Of a stretch of DNA of 64,000 nucleotides, positions 31,600 to 40,308 are shown one piece after another; the stretch's first letter is position 1, and every line of letters starts with the position of its first letter. Under the pieces are notes generated by a model that saw only the letters and a program-made list of their open reading frames with translations, was not told where the DNA came from and ran no database searches. The stretch lies in assembly GCF_007971385.1 (NCBI RefSeq), contig NZ_CP042434.1:496001-560000 (forward strand), given 5' to 3'. The DNA comes from Arachidicoccus ginsenosidivorans (GTDB lineage Bacteria; Bacteroidota; Bacteroidia; Chitinophagales; Chitinophagaceae). A program made the translations under genes and the position numbers.

Positions 31600-32379
31600 T
31601 TAATAGGTGCTCTGCTGATCCTTGTTCAGGTATAAATGGAAGGTGTCACTTCTTAAACCGATCCGCATAGTCTCCAGCGGTATGATTTCGGTGGGCGCAA
31701 TATTACCCAGGTTGACATTACAGCCACAAAGTTCCAGAAAATAAAGTTGTTGGTTTTTTTGAGGTGCTTCCCAGATAATTTTTTCCTTAGGAATCTTGGT
31801 CAGGATTTCATTAACGAGTCCCTGTCTAACTTCTCCACTATCCCGATACAAACCAACATTGCCTGCTTCCCGTGCTTCAGCAATAACATAGGTAGCTCCC
31901 GCTGAGAGTTCATCCTGCATCAATTGTATCCAACGGTAAGGGGCCATAATATTGGTTGCGTCCTTGCTACCCACCTCGCTTAAAATAGTGGCATGTTCAG
32001 TCAGCTTTTCTATATAGCCACATTTTTCTGCGTGTGGTATGGAAATAGAGCCATCACTGACCTCCATATAATCAATCCCGTAATCTTTACAAATGGCGAT
32101 ATAATCTTCCATTTGATTACGGATTAAAAAAGCTTCAAACAAAGTGCCGCCAAAATAAACAGCGATACCATGAGAACGGTAAATATCTATTTTTTCTTTA
32201 AGATTCGGGGTGACCATAGAGGTTCCGAAGCCCAGTTTCACGATATCAATATAAGGTTTTCCGATGCTGACAAAGTTTTTTGTTTCTTCCAGGCTCAAGC
32301 CTTTATCCATGACCATTGTGAGTCCGAATTCTCTTGGGGAAATAGTACGCTCAGGAATCTGAGATAGTTTAAAATTCAT
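31600..32379 (-). CDS. Phosphosulfolactate synthase (ComA)-like protein
   Basis: TIM-barrel protein of 259 residues in the ComA family, which adds sulfite to phosphoenolpyruvate in archaeal coenzyme M synthesis. Motifs are GLTMVMDKG, DIVKLGFGTS, VYFGGTLFEAF, VSDGSISIP, VIAEAREAGN and GNIAPTEIIPLETMR. Bacteroidota do not make coenzyme M, so the physiological product is uncertain. A role in sulfonate or sulfonolipid supply is a possibility. It lies between a TPR gene and aroE. Confidence 0.85.
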   Translation of the reverse strand: MNFKLSQIPERTISPREFGLTMVMDKGLSLEETKNFVSIGKPYIDIVKLGFGTSMVTPNLKEKIDIYRSHGIAVYFGGTLFEAFLIRNQMEDYIAICKDYGIDYMEVSDGSISIPHAEKCGYIEKLTEHATILSEVGSKDATNIMAPYRWIQLMQDELSAGATYVIAEAREAGNVGLYRDSGEVRQGLVNEILTKIPKEKIIWEAPQKNQQLYFLELCGCNVNLGNIAPTEIIPLETMRIGLRSDTFHLYLNKDQQSTY

Positions 32380-32462
32380 CTAGAAAGTTTTTACTTTGGG
32401 CGCAAAAATAAGCTTATTGATTGAAATGTACTTTTAAAATGATCAATTTCCTGTCCAATTTA

Positions 32463-33878
32463 CTATTTAGGCTTCTTATATTGAGCCAGTAAATTAACAA
32501 TTCTGTGGTTTTGTAAAATCGCAGGATTTAATTCAACTACTTTTTTAAATTGTTTGGGAGAGGCTGCCAGTGCGGTTTCCAGATTGATCAGTGCATCACC
32601 TACCCGACCCTGCTCATATTGGGCAAAAGCTGTAAAATATAAAAATATAGCTTTACCATTTGTCAGTTCATAGGCAGTGGCTGCCTGCTCCTCCGCATCC
32701 TCGTAGGCGCCAGCCAGATACATGCATTTTATCAGATTAGACCATCCTGTTACACTTTTTCTACGATGCTTTACAACGGTTCCAAAGGAAAAGATGGCTT
32801 CCGTATATTCTTCCATATTCATCAGACACTCCCCTTTAGCCAGTTCGTACTCATATGCATTCTGATTAAAGGCCATAGCCGTATCCAGTGACTTTAGGGC
32901 CTGAGACCATTTCATCTCATCCATATAAGTCAAGGCGATTTTATAATAAAGCTTACTCTCCGTTGGGCTCAGATGAATGGCTTTACGAAAATAAAACCGG
33001 GCATTTTCTCCATTGAGTAACCTGTGATAACAATAGCCAATAGCTTCATATACGACGCTATCCGGCTTTGAAAGCTCAAGTGTTTTTTTCAACACTTCAA
33101 TCGCCTCCTTATAGCGGCGCATATGCATCAAAGCATCGCCCATATTGCGATAGGCATAATCAAATTTATCATTGATAGCGATGGCATATTCATAGGCATC
33201 CAGGGCTTTTTCATAACGCTTAATGCACTGGTAGGCGGCACCTAGATTAAACCAGGCGAGCTCGTTATAAGGATAGGCATCTATGATGCGTTTATATATC
33301 TGAATCCCCTCATAATGACGATTGGTAAAATCTGTCCAAAAACAGATTTTATAAAGTGCCTCTTCATTATTAGGGTCTATTTCTAATACCGAAGCTAAAC
33401 AATTAAATACGTCATTGTATAATTCATAATCATCAAAAACATCCGCCAGTTCAAAAAGAAGATCCACTAGTTCCTCTCCTTCAAACAAGTTCATAGCAGA
33501 CTCAAGAATCTCTTTGGCTTCCATGTTTTTTTTCATGGCGAGCAAAGCTTCTGTCTTTAAGATATAAATATTTACATCCTGATTATCATAGATCATGGCC
33601 TGATCCAGGACCGCCATCGCTTCATCCAGGTGTTTATATACAATTAAATAGTCGGCTTTTTTTACCAATAAGGGTGTTGAATAGGGGTAATACTGTAAGG
33701 CAATATCTACTGCCTCCATTGCTTTTTTCACCTTATCCAACTCATCAAAGTATTCAATGATGGTTAAAAAGACATCTTCTTCCAAAAATACATTTTCAGC
33801 TCCGCTACGAAGTCTTTCGTAAGTTTTTAACCATTCACTTAAAAATTGTTGCTCCTCTCTGAAATTATCTTCTCGCAT
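32463..33878 (-). CDS. Tetratricopeptide repeat protein
   Basis: 471 residues built almost wholly of TPR helices with no signal peptide or membrane segment. Repeats are plain from about residue 50 to 430 (for example ELAWFNLGAAYQCIKRYEKA, DYAYRNMGDALMHMRRYKEA). A cytoplasmic protein-binding scaffold is likely; partners unknown. It heads the set with the ComA-like gene and aroE. The 490-base upstream gap is AT-rich and otherwise empty apart from the divergent promoter at 34332. Confidence 0.85.
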   Translation of the reverse strand: MREDNFREEQQFLSEWLKTYERLRSGAENVFLEEDVFLTIIEYFDELDKVKKAMEAVDIALQYYPYSTPLLVKKADYLIVYKHLDEAMAVLDQAMIYDNQDVNIYILKTEALLAMKKNMEAKEILESAMNLFEGEELVDLLFELADVFDDYELYNDVFNCLASVLEIDPNNEEALYKICFWTDFTNRHYEGIQIYKRIIDAYPYNELAWFNLGAAYQCIKRYEKALDAYEYAIAINDKFDYAYRNMGDALMHMRRYKEAIEVLKKTLELSKPDSVVYEAIGYCYHRLLNGENARFYFRKAIHLSPTESKLYYKIALTYMDEMKWSQALKSLDTAMAFNQNAYEYELAKGECLMNMEEYTEAIFSFGTVVKHRRKSVTGWSNLIKCMYLAGAYEDAEEQAATAYELTNGKAIFLYFTAFAQYEQGRVGDALINLETALAASPKQFKKVVELNPAILQNHRIVNLLAQYKKPK

Positions 33879-34331
33879 AACCCCCTCCTTTTAAAAATGT
33901 ACCAAAATGTTTTTTTTGCCATTCTGCCACCAAACAATTGCAATCCGGTAGTTGCTTGCCATTGGGTACCTGTATGGCAAAACGCTGAACCTTGCAATAT
34001 TAGTCATTATCTGACTGGAAAGGCATTTTCTAATAATTTTATCAAAATATTCAACAACAACTGTTTACATTAGTGATAAAATCATATACAACCAACTAAA
34101 AATAAACAATTATACAAATTAACATGTTAATATATATAACCTATTCCCCTTTACAATTAACTATCTAAGATTCATAGACTCAATACAACTAATGTAGTTC
34201 AGTATTTTGATTTGACCAACAATAATCCATGTCAAATGTGCATATCTGGATAAGTAATAGGTCAAATATATAACTCCCTGAAATTACACACATTTGTTCA
34301 TAATTTCTTAATGTAAAATAAAAAAATAATT

Positions 34332-34362
34332 TTTGCAATATTTAACAAAGGTTGTACCTTTG
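34332..34362 (+). promoter_or_regulatory. Promoter adjacent to a start codon
   Basis: TTTG (34332-34335), 19 bases, TACCTTTG (34355-34362). The ATG of the next gene begins six bases after the -7 box, about where transcription should start. The message may be leaderless. Confidence 0.75.
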
Positions 34363-34367
34363 CAGTA

Positions 34368-34795
34368 ATGTTAGGAAAGATATTAAATATTAAAGTCATT
34401 TTTACCCTGGTATTCAGTGCCATGGTAGCGATGTCTTATGCATCTTTCAGCAACACAAGTGCCTATAACCGTGACGATAAAGACAAGGATAAAAGAAAGA
34501 TAAAACAGAAAAATTAAGTTTGAAGGATCTGCAAAGTCCTGAGCCTTTCTTTTCGCTTTCTTCTATTTCTTCAGGCAGAGGGGATGTGACTAGCTTATCC
34601 AGCCTGGGTAAATATCGATTTGTGAGTCCCGCTGGAACCTTTACGGAGCAACCTAAAATTGCCCCATCAGGCAAAAGTGTAGAAATCAATTCTAGCATCC
34701 GGGTACAAAATGGTAATCAGGTAGTTATATATCCATATAGCTACAAACTGAAATCATCACCATTCTCTATATTCAAGACTCCTATGGATCGTTGA
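34368..34795 (+). CDS. Hypothetical exported protein, one-base frameshift
   Basis: 142 residues after repair. A signal peptide (ILNIKVIFTLVFSAMVAMSYA) is followed by a Lys/Asp-rich stretch, then a 90-residue C-terminal part (LSLKDLQSPEPFFSLSSISS) ending FKTPMDR. The first 49 residues and the rest are in different frames. They join when the A4 run at 34491-34494 is given a fifth A (DKKKDKTEKLSLKDL). No family recognised. It lies upstream of rpmH and has a consensus promoter. Confidence 0.6.
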
Positions 34796-34950
34796 GGTGC
34801 CATTGGCAAATTTTGAGAAATTATCCTTAATATTTTTTCTATTCAGGTAAAATGTTTTACTTTTGCCCACCTTTCACAACAAAAGCAGTTAATGGTCGCT
34901 GTTTTGTTTTAGAGTTAATTATATAGTCAAATTATTAAAAAAAAGAACTG

Positions 34951-35106
34951 ATGAAACGTACATTTCAACCACATAACCGCCGCCGTAAATCTGTACACGG
35001 ATTCCGTGAGCGCATGTCATCTGCCAATGGCCGCAAGGTTTTGGCATCTCGTCGCGCTAAGGGCCGTAAAAAGTTAACGGTTTCTGATGAAAGGAAATTA
35101 AAATAA
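34951..35106 (+). CDS. rpmH: 50S ribosomal protein L34
   Basis: 51 residues, strongly basic, with the universal L34 sequence [18 protein letters not shown] and [18 protein letters not shown]. It precedes rnpA, the usual order, but a terminator separates the two here. Confidence 0.98.
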   Translation: MKRTFQPHNRRRKSVHGFRERMSSANGRKVLASRRAKGRKKLTVSDERKLK

Positions 35107-35162
35107 TTGTATTTGAAAGGGCTACGGCTCTTTATAATACCTACGAAAGGTATACAATACTT

Positions 35163-35199
35163 AAAAGCGCTGTAAAATAATATTTTATAGCGCTTTTTT
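35163..35199 (+). terminator. Terminator after rpmH
   Basis: A 17-base stem (35163-35179 with 35181-35197, one G-U) is followed by a T run. It suggests rnpA has its own promoter or depends on readthrough. Confidence 0.85.
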
Positions 35200-35328
35200 T
35201 ATTTTAATTTTCGTCTCATTTTCATTTTGCTGGTAGCGCTTTGCGGGCCTTTTGTCCTGCATTCTTTCATAACTTTATCAATAGAAGTCTCTCAACCATA
35301 AATATAGGCTTGTCCCTCCTATCCTATT

Positions 35329-35778
35329 ATGAAAACGAACCGTTCCCTTGGAAAATCTGAAAAGCTTAAAAGTCGCAAACAAATCGACCAACTGTTTAAA
35401 GCAAGAAAATTTATAACAGATACACCCATCCGTTTGTTTTACGAACTGCATAGGACAGAAGTTGCCCATGGTGACGAGTCCGCAAATAATATTAAGGTAC
35501 CCCTTCAGCATGTGGCCAACGTGCAGGTGGGTTTTGGTTGCAGCAAAAAGTTCTTTAAACAAGCTGTACGTCGCAATAGAGTAAAAAGACTATTAAGGGA
35601 AGCTTACCGGTTGCAAAAAGGTCCATTATGGACCTTATGCCAGGCAACTGGCTGTAAGCTCACTTTATTTTGGTTATATGGTCACAATCAGTTGCCGTCG
35701 CAGGAATTGATCAATCAAAAGGTAGGTAACCTCATACAAGAACTTAATGAGAAATTAAGCGGGAAACTGAATGCTTAA
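35329..35778 (+). CDS. rnpA: Ribonuclease P protein component
   Basis: 149 residues. Protein subunit of RNase P, which matures tRNA 5' ends. The hallmark basic motif RNRVKRLLREAYR is at about residues 84-96, preceded by FGCSKKFFKQAV. The N-terminal LGKSEKLKSRKQIDQLF matches the family. It is followed by a hairpin and then yidD. Confidence 0.93.
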   Translation: MKTNRSLGKSEKLKSRKQIDQLFKARKFITDTPIRLFYELHRTEVAHGDESANNIKVPLQHVANVQVGFGCSKKFFKQAVRRNRVKRLLREAYRLQKGPLWTLCQATGCKLTLFWLYGHNQLPSQELINQKVGNLIQELNEKLSGKLNA

Positions 35779-35781
35779 GCC

Positions 35782-35807
35782 TAGGTGGTTTCTCCACCTA
35801 TTGTTTT
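35782..35807 (+). terminator. Hairpin after rnpA
   Basis: A 7-base stem TAGGTGG / CCACCTA (35782-35788, 35794-35800) is followed by TTGTTTTT, four bases past the rnpA stop. Confidence 0.7.
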
Positions 35808-36007
35808 TATCCGTAGGTTTCTGCTGTTAAACCGACTACCTCAATAATAACCAGTCCTTACATTTCTTTTACATTTTCTTTCCTTAAGGTATATTACCTT
35901 TGATTATCATTTGTTCATCAAAGGATTATGCTTTCTGGATTTATTTTGGCGGTTCCGCATTTAGATAATGGAACTTGATGTAATTAAGGGGCATGATCTG
36001 GTGAACG

Positions 36008-36252
36008 TATAAATCATTTATTATTAAAGCAATACTTAAAATATTAGGATATCCGTTTATTTTATTGATCAAGATTTACCAACTTGTCATATCGCCTACA
36101 TTGCCTGCAACCTGTCGATTTACACCGACCTGTTCACAATATGGCATTGAGGCATTTAAAAAATACGGTTTATTCAAAGGAGGATGGCTGACAATAAAAC
36201 GAATATCCAGGTGCCATCCCATGGTGGCAGTGGCTATGATCCTGTGCCTTAG
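36008..36252 (+). CDS. yidD: Membrane protein insertion efficiency factor YidD, one-base frameshift
   Basis: About 81 residues after repair. The frame reads [26 protein letters not shown], then [19 protein letters not shown] and IKRISRCHP. The frame breaks in CCC at 36218-36220. One more C gives [14 protein letters not shown], the standard C-terminus, and a stop at 36250-36252. No ATG is found upstream in this frame, so the start is uncertain (TTG at 36065 is too late for the conserved N-terminus). A -7-like TACCTTTG is at 35895-35902. YidD assists YidC-dependent insertion. Confidence 0.85.
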
Positions 36253-36294
36253 CCACTGAAGTATTGGTTTGGTATCACTTATTAAACAAAAAAA

Positions 36295-37440
36295 ATGCGA
36301 ATTGGAATTGTTTGTTACCCCACTTTTGGTGGCAGTGGCGTTCTGGCTACTGAATTAGGTAAAGCCCTTGCCAACGAAGGTCATGCTGTTCATTTTATTA
36401 CGTATCGGCAACCTGTGAGACTCAACGAGTTTAACGCCAATATATTCTACCATGAAGTGCGCGTTCCAGAATATCCCCTTTTTGAATATCCGCCTTATGA
36501 ACTGGCATTATCCAGTACACTCGTCGATGTAATTATTAAATATGACCTAGATCTTTTGCATGTCCATTATGCCATCCCGCATGCATCAGCAGCCTATATG
36601 GCCAAGCAGATCGTTAAAGAGAAAACGGGCCGGGATGTACCATTTATAACAACGCTGCATGGTACGGACATCACCTTGGTGGGCAAGGATAAGACCTATG
36701 AACCGGTAGTTACTTTTTCCATCAACCAAAGTGATGCGATTACGGCTGTGTCCAATAATCTAAGGGAAGAGACCTACAAATATTTTAATATTAAAAAGGA
36801 TATCCAAGTCATCTATAATTTTGTTGATATCCAGCGTTTCGATAAAAAGCCTATTGATGCATTTAAGAAGGCTGTAGCGCCAAAAGGAGAAAAGATCATG
36901 GTGCACGCTTCTAACTTCCGTAAAGTAAAAAGAGTGTGTGATGTAGTAAGAATCTTTGCGAAAGTCCAAAGTGAAGTTCCCTGTAAGCTATTAATGGTTG
37001 GTGATGGACCAGAAAGGCCGGTTTGTGAAGAAGCAATCAATAAACTTGGTCTGGAAAACGAAGTGCGCTTTATGGGAAAGCAGGAGCAAATGGAGGAAAT
37101 CCTGGCGATTTCTGATTTATTTGTATTGCCTTCAGAATATGAAAGCTTTGGGCTCGCAGCGCTGGAAGCCATGGCTGCCCATGTACCGGTACTTAGTAGT
37201 AATGCAGGCGGATTACCTGAAGTAAATATAGAAGGTAAAACTGGGTATTTATTTAATGTTGGCGATGTGGACACCGCTGCTGAAAAGGCAACACTCCTAT
37301 TAGGCAACGATGATTTACTGAATCAATTTAAGGAAAATGCGTATCAACAAGCGCTGAGTTTCAACATCAATAATATCATTCCTATCTACGAAAAACTCTA
37401 TAATAAGTTTTGTAGATGCAATTGTCCAGAAGACGAATAA
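36295..37440 (+). CDS. bshA: N-acetyl-alpha-D-glucosaminyl L-malate synthase
   Basis: GT4-type glycosyltransferase, first enzyme of bacillithiol synthesis, joining GlcNAc to L-malate; 381 residues. The N-terminal Rossmann signature IGIVCYPTFGGSGVLATELG and HVHYAIPHASAAYMA are BshA-typical. The GT4 E-x7-E motif is in PSEYESFGLAALEAMA. Bacillithiol is a known thiol of many Bacteroidota. bshB and bshC are not in the window. Confidence 0.95.
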   Translation: MRIGIVCYPTFGGSGVLATELGKALANEGHAVHFITYRQPVRLNEFNANIFYHEVRVPEYPLFEYPPYELALSSTLVDVIIKYDLDLLHVHYAIPHASAAYMAKQIVKEKTGRDVPFITTLHGTDITLVGKDKTYEPVVTFSINQSDAITAVSNNLREETYKYFNIKKDIQVIYNFVDIQRFDKKPIDAFKKAVAPKGEKIMVHASNFRKVKRVCDVVRIFAKVQSEVPCKLLMVGDGPERPVCEEAINKLGLENEVRFMGKQEQMEEILAISDLFVLPSEYESFGLAALEAMAAHVPVLSSNAGGLPEVNIEGKTGYLFNVGDVDTAAEKATLLLGNDDLLNQFKENAYQQALSFNINNIIPIYEKLYNKFCRCNCPEDE

Positions 37441-37480
37441 GTGCCAGTAAAAAATAATTTTGAATTTTTCCTTTAAAAAG

Positions 37481-37511
37481 TTTGCTGGTATAAATTTTTC
37501 TTTTATTTTTG
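37481..37511 (+). promoter_or_regulatory. Promoter of tRNA-Lys
   Basis: TTTG (37481-37484), exactly 19 bases, TATTTTTG (37504-37511): perfect consensus, about 60 bases upstream of the mature tRNA. Confidence 0.82.
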
Positions 37512-37572
37512 CACTCCAATTAACCCAACAAGGTTACTGAAACACAGAAACTTAGGTGGTGAATTAAGGAAA

Positions 37573-37645
37573 GATTCCGTAGCTCAGTTGGTAGAGCAAT
37601 ACACTTTTAATGTATGGGCCCTGGGTTCGAGTCCCAGCGGGATCA
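37573..37645 (+). tRNA. tRNA-Lys (anticodon TTT)
   Basis: A 73-base cloverleaf. The acceptor stem GATTCCG pairs with CGGGATC plus discriminator A. The D arm is GCTCAGTTGGTAGAGC. The anticodon stem ATACA/TGTAT has loop CTTTTAA (anticodon 37606-37608). The T arm has GGTTCGAGTCC. CCA is not encoded. A broken integrase lies directly downstream, so the 3' end is a likely attachment site. Confidence 0.96.
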
Positions 37646-37648
37646 CAT

Positions 37649-37673
37649 AAGGCGCTAGTAATAGCGCCTTTTT
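37649..37673 (+). terminator. Terminator of tRNA-Lys
   Basis: A 9-base stem AAGGCGCTA / TAGCGCCTT (37649-37657, 37662-37670) with loop GTAA runs into TTTTT. Confidence 0.88.
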
Positions 37674-37756
37674 GCATTATTATAGCGCAATTACAGCGTA
37701 TTTTATAAATAGGTCATTTTTCATCAATTCTAATCAATCTGACTGGTGCCCAAACG

Positions 37757-38427
37757 GGTGCCCTATCAGAAGCTCTACCTGACAATTGAAAGGGAACCAC
37801 TACTTAGTGAGGCTTCGGCCAAAAAGCAGATCAAAAATACGAAGCAGATACTATCGTTCGCGGAGACACACGATTAATTTGACAAAAACCCTTCAGAAAT
37901 TTCGTTGTGGTGGCGATGATACCGATGTTCCACCGTTAGAATTACACGAGGTAAAAACACTGTGGGAAAAGAATATATCCATTCAACGCCTCGCAGAAGT
38001 TAGGGATGCATTTATATTCCAGTGCTTTACTGGGTTTGCCTTACAGGATGTCTAGGGACTACCGGAGACAATATAATTAAAGTAGGGATAAAAGGCGAAC
38101 TCTGGCTAAGTAAAGAAATAGGGAAAACTGGGGTTTCGGAAATAGTACCAATCATGCTCATTGCAGCTGAAATTATTGACAAATACGCCAACCACCCTTG
38201 CAGAGTCAATGACGGGCTTTTACTGCCTAAACAGCAATGCCAGATACAATGGATATCTCAAAGAGCTTGCAGTAATCGCTGGAATCAACAGAAACCTAAA
38301 TACGCATTTAGCTCGGCACGCCCTTGCGGACATGATGCTTAATATTTTTGAATTTTCATTAGAAGAGGTGAGCAAAATGCTCGGTCATAAATCAATTAGA
38401 ACCACTCAGCGATATACACACCAATAA
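37757..38427 (+). pseudogene. Tyrosine-family site-specific integrase, degraded
   Basis: Remnant of a Bacteroidota tyrosine recombinase in at least three frames. Recognisable pieces are LELHEVKTLWEKNI and RDAFIFQCFTG in the catalytic N-terminal part, GDNIIKVGIKGELWLSKEIGK (frame shift near 38050), and YLKELAVIAGINRNLNTHLARH. The last piece carries the HxxRH box, then the catalytic tyrosine end LGHKSIRTTQRYTHQ. The N-terminal arm-binding domain is missing or unreadable and an in-frame TAA lies near 37873. Some shifts look like missing homopolymer bases, so the degree of real decay is uncertain. Position just after tRNA-Lys marks an integration site. Confidence 0.8.
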
Positions 38428-38759
38428 TACCAAGTCATTTTTATAGTGATTAATTAACCATTAAAATCAATCGCAGCTGAATATAATTAGGCTGGAGCAA
38501 CATTATTTTTATGGACGCCGGCCCCTTCCCTTTCACTTTATTTCATGAACTAAAATAGCCCCTTTAAATGATCTATAAATTTAGCCCCTTACAACCATTA
38601 CAATATTGTTATTATATTCGAAAATAGCCAGCAACTTCACAAACATAGCTTATGCTAGGTCATTATTAATTTTACTATTTAAAATTCTCAACCTCCAGCA
38701 CTGTCAGATACGCTTCAAATCAACTATATTATTTAAATCTTTATTAAAATATCCATTAA
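38428..38759. other. Intergenic region after the integrase
   Basis: 332 AT-rich bases between the integrase remnant and the mutarotase stop. No gene, tRNA or clear terminator is seen. Two similar short segments (TAGCCCCTT) occur near 38548 and 38582. Confidence 0.4.
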
Positions 38760-39095
38760 TTAAAGGCCAAATATCTGCTCCATCAACACCCATTTTTCAT
38801 TGCCAACTGCCCAGGGAAGAGGTTGCTGAAACTTCCACATCAACTGCTCCCATTGCTGAACAACAGGATTAGCCTCATCCTGGATCTTTTTATCTTCATG
38901 ACGAAAATCATCGTCCGTTTCCATGATCATAAATAGTCTATTGCCCGTCCGGTAAATCTGCATATCTGTTACACCGGAACTAATTATACTTTTTCTAATC
39001 TCAGGCCAACCATTTTCTGATTTATGCCAAAATTCATATTCCGAAATCAAATCTGGATCATTAATTAAATCCAATGCATAACAATGTTTCTTCAT
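38760..39095 (-). CDS. L-rhamnose/L-fucose mutarotase-like protein
   Basis: 111 residues in the RhaM/DUF718 family, which interconverts alpha and beta anomers of 6-deoxy sugars. Visible features are KKHCYALDLINDPDLISEYEFWH with the catalytic histidine, WPEIRKSI, MQIYRTGNRLFMIME and WEQLMWKFQQPLPWA. In this cluster, next to an aldo/keto reductase and an alpha-fucosidase, L-fucose is the more likely substrate. It ends the operon. Confidence 0.88.
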   Translation of the reverse strand: MKKHCYALDLINDPDLISEYEFWHKSENGWPEIRKSIISSGVTDMQIYRTGNRLFMIMETDDDFRHEDKKIQDEANPVVQQWEQLMWKFQQPLPWAVGNEKWVLMEQIFGL

Positions 39096-39103
39096 ATTTA
39101 TTT

Positions 39104-40126
39104 TTATACGTATAAGTAAGCTTCCGCAAATTCAGGGTTAATCAATTTTTTTAAAACAAGTTTATGCCAAAACGCATCATCAATTATTGATTTAACCATT
39201 TCAGTATTCGATTTAACGCGCTTCGGATTTGTAGTACTCAATGCGATTCCACATACCCCGGGTGCTCGCTTAGCGAATATTGCGCAGGCCACTTCCGGTC
39301 GGATACTAAAATCACGACAGACAGCAAAGAATTCCTCCCGCCAGTGATAAAGATCCGCATTTCGCTCAAGTGTTACAGGCTGGTAATTATAATAGTCTCC
39401 TCCTGTCAGAAATCCACCATTAAAAACAGCAGAGTTAATAACTTGAACCCCATGTTTGTCAAGCAACTTCAAAAAATCAATCAGCTCAATAGGGTGGCTA
39501 TGCAACGTCATGCTGTTGGCAATCATAACCCAATCCAAATCCATGTATTCTATAATCTCCCTGGAGACTTTCCAGTTTTTTGCACCAATACCCACTGCCT
39601 GAACCCGACCCTGACGTTTCAAATTAGCCAACGCCTCATACGCCGCTAGTATATCCTGAAAACGTCTATGATAATCAGCCTCTCCTTGTGCAGAAGCTAA
39701 ATATTCGTCAGGATCATGGACAGATACCCATTTAGCCTCGTAACCATTAAGAAGCTCATTGCCCTGCTCATAGCAAGCAATAATACCTTCCTCACTAATC
39801 CTCTGCACTGCGTCATATTTAAGGCTTTTCCAAACCCCAGGCTCAAAAGAGGGCTCGGGAGATTTCAGTTCAGTCCGTATCCACCCAAGCTTATTACTGA
39901 TAGTCACGTCCTTAGGATTCACACATGCCTGCCGTAACCCATTACCTAAAGATTCAAGCGCTAATCCGGCACCATACTTGCCAGCAGTGTCAAAAACTAC
40001 CGGCCTTGACCCATGCATTACACTCTCCAGTATAATATCCTCCTTTTGCGATTCAGGTAAAGCAACATAAAGATTACCTAGCCCGCTCGTCCCGAAAACC
40101 ACATCAGGAATTATTAATTTATCCAT
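39104..40126 (-). CDS. Aldo/keto reductase, L-fucose dehydrogenase-like
   Basis: 340 residues, TIM-barrel oxidoreductase (VFGTSGLGNLY, VVFDTAGKYGAG with the catalytic Asp/Tyr, SNKLGWIR with the catalytic Lys). The sequence fits the group annotated as D-threo-aldose or L-fucose 1-dehydrogenase. This enzyme would oxidise L-fucose to its lactone. It lies eight bases before the mutarotase gene and 180 bases after the SusD gene. The substrate is inferred from context. Confidence 0.8.
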   Translation of the reverse strand: MDKLIIPDVVFGTSGLGNLYVALPESQKEDIILESVMHGSRPVVFDTAGKYGAGLALESLGNGLRQACVNPKDVTISNKLGWIRTELKSPEPSFEPGVWKSLKYDAVQRISEEGIIACYEQGNELLNGYEAKWVSVHDPDEYLASAQGEADYHRRFQDILAAYEALANLKRQGRVQAVGIGAKNWKVSREIIEYMDLDWVMIANSMTLHSHPIELIDFLKLLDKHGVQVINSAVFNGGFLTGGDYYNYQPVTLERNADLYHWREEFFAVCRDFSIRPEVACAIFAKRAPGVCGIALSTTNPKRVKSNTEMVKSIIDDAFWHKLVLKKLINPEFAEAYLYV

Positions 40127-40308
40127 TTTGATATTATGTAGCTAATCAATACCTTCTTCGTTCATTTTAAAAAAATAAACCAATTTATAATAAAGGCTTA
40201 AACAAAATACAGTTATCCGAGTTTCTTCTAATCAAAGAATACCCCAATAAAAATCACCCGAATTATTTAAATCTATTAAAGAAACTATCAATCTCTAACT
40301 GTTACCCA

